A stretch of DNA of 64,000 bases from NCBI RefSeq assembly GCF_029867415.1, contig NC_081186.1, positions 109,990,128-110,054,127 on the forward strand. Reading direction: 5' to 3'. The notes below the pieces were generated by a model. That model ran no database searches, was not told where the DNA came from, and saw nothing but the letters and a program-made list of their open reading frames with translations. Positions 58,642 through 64,000 of this stretch are shown piece after piece (positions within the stretch are counted from its first letter, which is position 1; each line of letters opens with the position of its first letter). Source of the DNA: Vicia villosa (Eukaryota; Streptophyta; Magnoliopsida; Fabales; Fabaceae). Position numbers and translations under genes: made by a program.

Positions 58642-61240
58642 AGATAACCATGGGAAATAATTCAAACAACATTTTGCGAGCCATTCTTAACAAAAATAAG
58701 TTGTTTGAAATAAACTTTATTGACTGGCACCAAAATTTGAGGATTTCTCTCAAGCATGAGAAAAATTTGTATGTTCTGGAAGGGCCCATTCTTAAAGGGA
58801 AACTACCCTCTAATTCTCTAAAGACTGGACACAAAGTTTTCTACCTCATGCTTCCTAACATGAACTTTGAGCTTCAAAAGTAACATGAGAACATGGATGT
58901 GTATGATATGATCAAACTCTCCAAGACACTCTATCAAAAGAAAACTAGGCATGAGAGGTTCGAGGTTTCAAAATCCATTTTTCAAAAAAAGTTGGCAAAG
59001 GGGAGTCTTGTAGGTTGTTGTATACTCAAAATTATTAGTTATGTTAACAATATTGAATGATTGAGATTTTTATTTTAGGCCAAAGCTTTCAGTTGATCTT
59101 ATCATGCAATCATTTTTAGATAGCTTCAATCAATTTGTCATAAAACTCAACATGAATGACATGGACAAATCTCTGTCAAAACTATTAGGCATGTTGAGAA
59201 CTACTGAAAAGAACATTGATAAGGGAAAGGGAAATGCTATATTGATGGTCAACGCTGGGAAATAAAAAAATAATTACAAGAAACCAAACAAGTATATGGG
59301 TAAAGGCAAAGGCAAGGAAGCTTCCAAGCCCAAAATTAATACTCATGCTTTGAAGCCTTTGGATGGCGTGGTCAAGGAGTGTAATTTCTTCTACTTCGGT
59401 AAGACTAGGCATTGGAATTAGAGGAATTTTCCCATGTGTTGGGAAGAAAAAATATATCTGAAGTGAGACTTTCATCTCAGGTATTTTTTATTAAAATTAA
59501 TTTAGCTACATATATATCATGTGTATCAAATATTGAAATTAACTTACCTCAGTGGTTTTATTATTTAGTTATAGAATTGTTATTTTGTTTCTACAATTAG
59601 CATAAATCTTAATTTTGTTTCATATAAGCACTAGTTTGATTTTTCATTTATAATAAAGGACAAATATTGCTCTATTTATTTAACTGATATTTTCTATACT
59701 AATGTACAAATGGGTAATGGAATTTATGTCATTGATCTCTAAACGAAAATTTATAACATTAATGCTAGAGGGAATAAACCAAACGATTTGAATTCAACTT
59801 ACCTTTAACATTGTTGTTTAGACCATATAAATGAAAAACATATTTCTAAACTCCTTAAAAATTGATTATTGGACTCTGTTGATTATAAATCATTTAAGAC
59901 ATGTGAATCTTGTTTATTTGAAAATATTACAAATACCTCATTTTCAAGAAAAGTGATATCGCTAGCGATCTCTTTTCCTTTATACACATTAATGCATGCA
60001 GACTATTTAACACATTTCCAGAGGAGTTTTTCATTACTTCGTCACATTTAATAATGATTACAATAGATATAAATATGTGTATATAATGAAACACATATTA
60101 GAATCTTATGAAAAGTTCAAAAAAAATTAAAATGAAGTACAAAATTAACTAGGTAAGAATATGAAAATACTTCAATTAGATCGAGGTAGTGAATATTTAA
60201 GTTTATAATTTGATGACTATCTAAAAAATGTGAGATCCTCTCCCAAGTCACCTATTATGGAATGTCGTGTTGGAATGGTGTTTCTAAAAGTAGGAACCAA
60301 ACCTTTTTAGAATGATTCGATCAATAATGAGTTATGCAAATCTTCCAAATTCTCTCCAGGGACATGCTCTATTAACTGCAACTTATTTAACCCAGTTTCA
60401 TAAAAAAAAAATGGAAAAGTCCTCATATGAAATGAGGACTAGCAATAAAGCTAGTGTGTGAAATGGTAAACCTCTACTAAACTTGATCCCGAATTCAATA
60501 AATGCTTGTTTGTGTGTTCTCCAAAAAACCAAAGGATACTACTTTTAAAACCGTTCTAAAGGCAAAGTGTTTGTCGCTCAAACTATGGTATTCCTAGAAA
60601 GGGATTTGTTTCAAAATAAATCAATGGGAAGAAACTATAATTTAAATGAATTCAAAAATCACATAGTAGTGATACACCAATAAATGAACAAGAGTGTATT
60701 GCACATGATGTTGTGTATGAACAACCTGCTCAAGTAACACAAGAATAACGTAAGTAAAACAAGGTACATCACTAAACAGAGAGATATAGATTTCTCATAA
60801 ATGATAAAAGTGATATATTACTCATAGATGAATATTATCCAGTGACTTACCAAGCGGATATTACTAGACCTAAATTTGATAAGTGGAAAGAGACTATGAA
60901 ATATGAAATGGATTCTAAATACACTAACCAATTATGGCTTTTGGTGGAGTCATATGAAATGATTAATCCCATATGGTACAAGTAGGTATTCAAAAGGAAG
61001 ACATATATGTATGGTAAGATACATACCTTTAGGAAAGATGAGTTTCTAAAGATTTAAAAAAAATTCACAATGTAGACTATGATGAAACCATTTTATTGAT
61101 TACAATGTTTAAATCAGATATGATTTTATTTGTTATCGTTGCGTACCATTATTATGAAATTTTGCAAATGGATGTCATGACTTCTTTCCTTGATGAAAAT
61201 AACCTTGAGAATGTGTACATAATAATTGGATTGAGATTTC
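58642..61240 (+). pseudogene. Ty1-copia gag-pol relic, plus strand
   Basis: Gag begins at 58650 with MGNNSNNILRAILNKNKLFE, then FIDWHQNLRISLKHEKNLYV and VLEGPILKGKLPSNS; it continues in other frames through YDMIKLSKTLYQKKTRHERF and MNDMDKSLSKLLGMLRTTEK to a damaged zinc knuckle near 59380. Integrase parts follow (59865-60060: DSVDYKSFKTCESCLFENIT; 60180-60350: LDRGSEYL-like, RSMMSYANLP-like), then the start of reverse transcriptase (60840-61150: YPVTYQADITRPKFDKWKET, MKYEMDSKYTNQLWLL, then WVFKRK-like). Stops and shifts are frequent, the protease is unrecognisable and RT ends near 61240. This is a dead element of the type whose gag begins NNxxRxIL. Confidence 0.7.
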
Positions 61241-61729
61241 CGACTTAGCTTTTTTTACATGAATGTGATATACGAGGCAGATAAAAATACTAAGTGTAGG
61301 TAGCTAAGTCAGGTTGTCAACACCAACTTGCAAATTTGATAAAGTGAAGTTTTTGGCAGATATGATCAGGTAACTTGAAGACGTATTCGATAGCGGTAAT
61401 GGTTTGGAGCGGTTCAAGAACCAAAGACACATGGAAACAAATCAGAAGAAAAAAACTCCACATAGAAGATACATGTCGAATTCTAGAGATGTAACAGTTG
61501 TTGACAGTTCTTAATTTACACAATATATAAGTAGATTTTGTTTTTGTAACGGAGGTTCGCGTTTTTATTTTATTCTCTTTAGAACTCTCATATCCAATTT
61601 ACTGAGGTCTTGAGTTCGTGATAAATGTATGAACTTTTGTCATTTATTTAATTTAAATACTTTCTATTATATTTTTTAATTTACCAAATAGGTCTTCATC
61701 GTTACTTAGAACACAATCATGCAATGTGG

Positions 61730-64000
61730 CTGGTAATCTACATTGCCTCGGTTGTAGGATGGATTTTTCAAGCTCATTTAGTGTTGTTTCTTCGTGCTCA
61801 ATCTCATCTTCATTATTATTTGGGATCACTATTGACTCTTTCTATGACTTTGAGGACCAATCCCAGATTCCTCATTCATCAAACGTCACATCTCGAATGA
61901 TAATAGCCTTATTTGTCTCTGGGTTGTAAAGTTTGTAGGCTTTTGAGTTTGAACTATAACATACAAATATATATTTTTCACTTTTATCATCTAATTTATT
62001 TATGTGTTGATCTGGTTCATAAGCATATGCAATACATCCTAACACTCTAAGGTGTCAAATTGATGGTCTTCTTCTACTCTAATTCGTAGTTTCTTCTTGG
62101 ATACTCTTTGTAGGACACATGTTTAAAATATAAATTGTAGTATAAACAACTTCTGCCAATAATTCCTTAGGTATTTGTTTGGCCTTCAAAATGCACCTCA
62201 CTATATCCATGATTGTTATATTTGTTCTTTTAGTCGTCCCATCATGTTGAGGTGTGTAATAGTTGTTAACTGAAGCTCAATTCCACATTGTTCAAAGAAA
62301 TTTGTACAAATGAAATATTCTTGGCCTTCGTCTGTTCTTAGTGCTTTGATTCAGCAATGACTTTATTTCTCTATAAACGCCTAAAATGTCTTGAATGCAT
62401 TACAAGCTTATGATTTTTGCTTAAGAAAATATACCCAAGCTTTTCTGAAAAAGTCATTAATAAAAGTTTTAAAATACCTACAACCACCATGCCTTGGTAT
62501 TTTAAATAAACACAAGTCTGAATGAACTATCTCTAGTTGGAAATAAGTCTCTGTGCTTTTTTCTGGCATTTTACAAGTCTCACGCACTCCATTTGAAATA
62601 TCCATAACAAGCAACCAAAAACCTATTCTTTTTGTGATATGAACTATCTCTAGTTGGAAATAAGTCTCTGTGTTTTTCCTGCATTTTACAAGTCTCACAC
62701 ACTCTATTTGAAATATCCACAACAGGCAAACCAAAAACCTATTCTTTTCGTGATATGTAATTCAAGCCAGAAAAATGAAAGTGATCAAATCTCATGTGCC
62801 GCCAATCACCATTTGGAACAATTAAAATTAAGCAAGAAAATTTTTCATGTTAAATTTTCAAAGGGCATAGGTGGTTCGATGTCATTCTCACCTTTGTGGT
62901 ACATTTACCATTTCTAACAATCAACGAGCATAAACCATTGCGAATATGCATGTTGTAACCTTTCTTTGACTGTTGTCCCTTACTAAATAGATTATATGAT
63001 GAAGACTTGGACCATAGAAAACATCACCATCAAAGTTTTATGATCCATCTTTCAACATGGTAGAAATTCGGCCTTTCCCAAAAATTGGAATATTTGAATT
63101 GTTTCTAAATTTTACCACTGACTTTATTGTTTCATCTATAGAAGAAAATAACTCATTTTTTCATACATATGATTACTACATCCAGTATCCAAATACCAAA
63201 TACTTACTTCTTTTGAAAATTTATTACTTAACATAAATAGATTTTGTGAACTTTCACAGTACTCGGTATTTTGATATGAACTTTATACCATATTTTCTTA
63301 ATATTTGTATCTGCAACCAACTGCTTTGTGTACAAACTTTTCACAATGGTAACAACTATAATTTATCCTTTCTTGATTGTAGTTATCTCTTCCTTGACCA
63401 CAATTGTTAAATCCAAAACTATTTTCAACTCTTCCTTGTTTTGATGGGAGTCAAATATTATAGTTACCACATGGTTAAACTTTATCGGCATCGTACAAAG
63501 AATTTTTTTCTACCACTTTGCTATCTAGAATATATTCTCCATATACTCTCATTATGTTGACAAGATTTTATAACATGTAAAAAAATATTGTTCTACATTT
63601 TTTTTTGAATTAGACATGTTGTACCTTTCATATTCTCTAAGCAAATATTGTAATTGGGATTTCTGAGCCTTCTCTACTCTTTTATGTGACAATTTCAATA
63701 TGTCACACGCTTTTTTAGCAGTCTTGACATTTGTTATTTTTTCAAATATTGAGTAATTTATTCTTTGATGAATTTATGAGTGTCAATTTGTCCTTTCTAC
63801 AATCAACTTCATCAGCTCCTTGTTGTAAATTTGGATCCACAAAGGTCTAAACATTGTAAGCTTTTAGATGTGTTGTCATAAAAAAAATCTTGTAACTAAA
63901 ATCTAATTTTGCATTTACTTTTTAATCGGACAAACAAAATTGTAATTGTTTGTCATATCTCTCTCACAAAAATACTCATAATAATTTTTGACACAATACA
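61730..64000 (-). pseudogene. Ty1-copia gag-pol relic, minus strand, cut by the window edge
   Basis: Read right to left: gag end with an intact zinc knuckle CYHCEKFVHKAVGC (near 63340); protease with WYLDTGCSNHM (near 63190); GAG-pre-integrase (near 62800: WRHMRFDHFHFSGLNYISRK); integrase (62730-62050: GVRETCKMPEKSTETYFQLE, HGGCRYFKTFINDFFRKAWV, LRTDEGQEYF, then YILNMCPTKS); and the linker before RT (62030-61740: CIAYAYEPDQHINKLDDKSE, KYIFVCYSSNSKAYKLYNPE, RDVTFDE). It differs from the neighbouring copia element in sequence, so the two are separate insertions meeting tail to tail. Frameshifts and stops are scattered throughout. Most of gag and the 5' LTR lie beyond 64000; RT is absent. Confidence 0.75.
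62524..62756 (-). repeat. Tandem 117-bp duplication inside the copia integrase
   Basis: GAACTATCTCTAGTTGGAAA occurs at 62524 and 62641, and the copies match through TTTTTGTGATAT/TTTTCGTGATAT. The unit is 39 codons long, so the frame is kept across the duplication; the CETCKM and ETYFQLEIVH segments appear twice. Confidence 0.85.

Overview
The window is nuclear DNA from a large, repeat-rich plant genome, most likely a legume of the inverted-repeat-lacking clade (Pisum/Vicia/Lathyrus/Medicago type). The evidence is the AT-rich composition, intron-containing plant genes, long LTRs that start TGTCATACCCC (Ogre/Tat-like Ty3-gypsy), many Ty1-copia remnants, Stowaway/hAT/Harbinger MITEs and long (TA)n arrays. 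No bacterial or viral gene organisation is present.

Only three ordinary host genes can be supported. (1) A single-exon gene for a small secreted pectinesterase/invertase-inhibitor-type protein (3441-3968, minus) with a clear TATA box. (2) A 12-exon XPD/ERCC2-type helicase gene (5260-9272, minus). All its junctions reconstruct in frame to about 740 residues and the Fe-S cysteines are kept, but helicase motifs I, Ia, V and VI are altered, so it looks like a helicase-dead paralogue. (3) A two-exon HD-Zip I transcription factor of the ATHB-7/ATHB-12 clade (53826-54918, plus), complete, with CCAAT and TATA boxes and an upstream reading frame overlapping its start codon.

The rest is nested mobile DNA. 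1-3170: 3' end and 3' LTR of an Ogre-like element. 4359-4783: a foldback MITE inside a TA array. 9914-12248: a long palindrome, a broken LINE ORF1 and two Stowaway MITEs. 12860-14880: a degenerate FAR1/MULE transposase. 15180-17405: an Ogre-like fragment with a minisatellite and an ORF1 relic. 19849-20780: a duplicated MITE and a Helitron-like end. 21052-29115: two long LTRs, one carrying a 3-kb nested solo LTR. 31480-32222: a gypsy integrase relic. 33001-36300: a minus-strand LTR carrying a perfect solo LTR (TSD AGGAT). 37280-42000: a dead Ty1-copia pol interrupted by another LTR. 44795-48679: three intact-ended DNA transposon derivatives in a row. 48888-52640: a dead LINE, then MULE/MAIN-type relics. 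55570-55903: a hAT MITE. 56990-64000: two dead Ty1-copia elements in opposite orientations, the second running off the window.

There is no operon-like cooperation between genes. The main themes are nesting of elements, palindromic motif arrays inside several LTRs, tRNA-like modules inside Ogre-like LTRs, and an intact-frame but motif-dead DNA-repair helicase paralogue.
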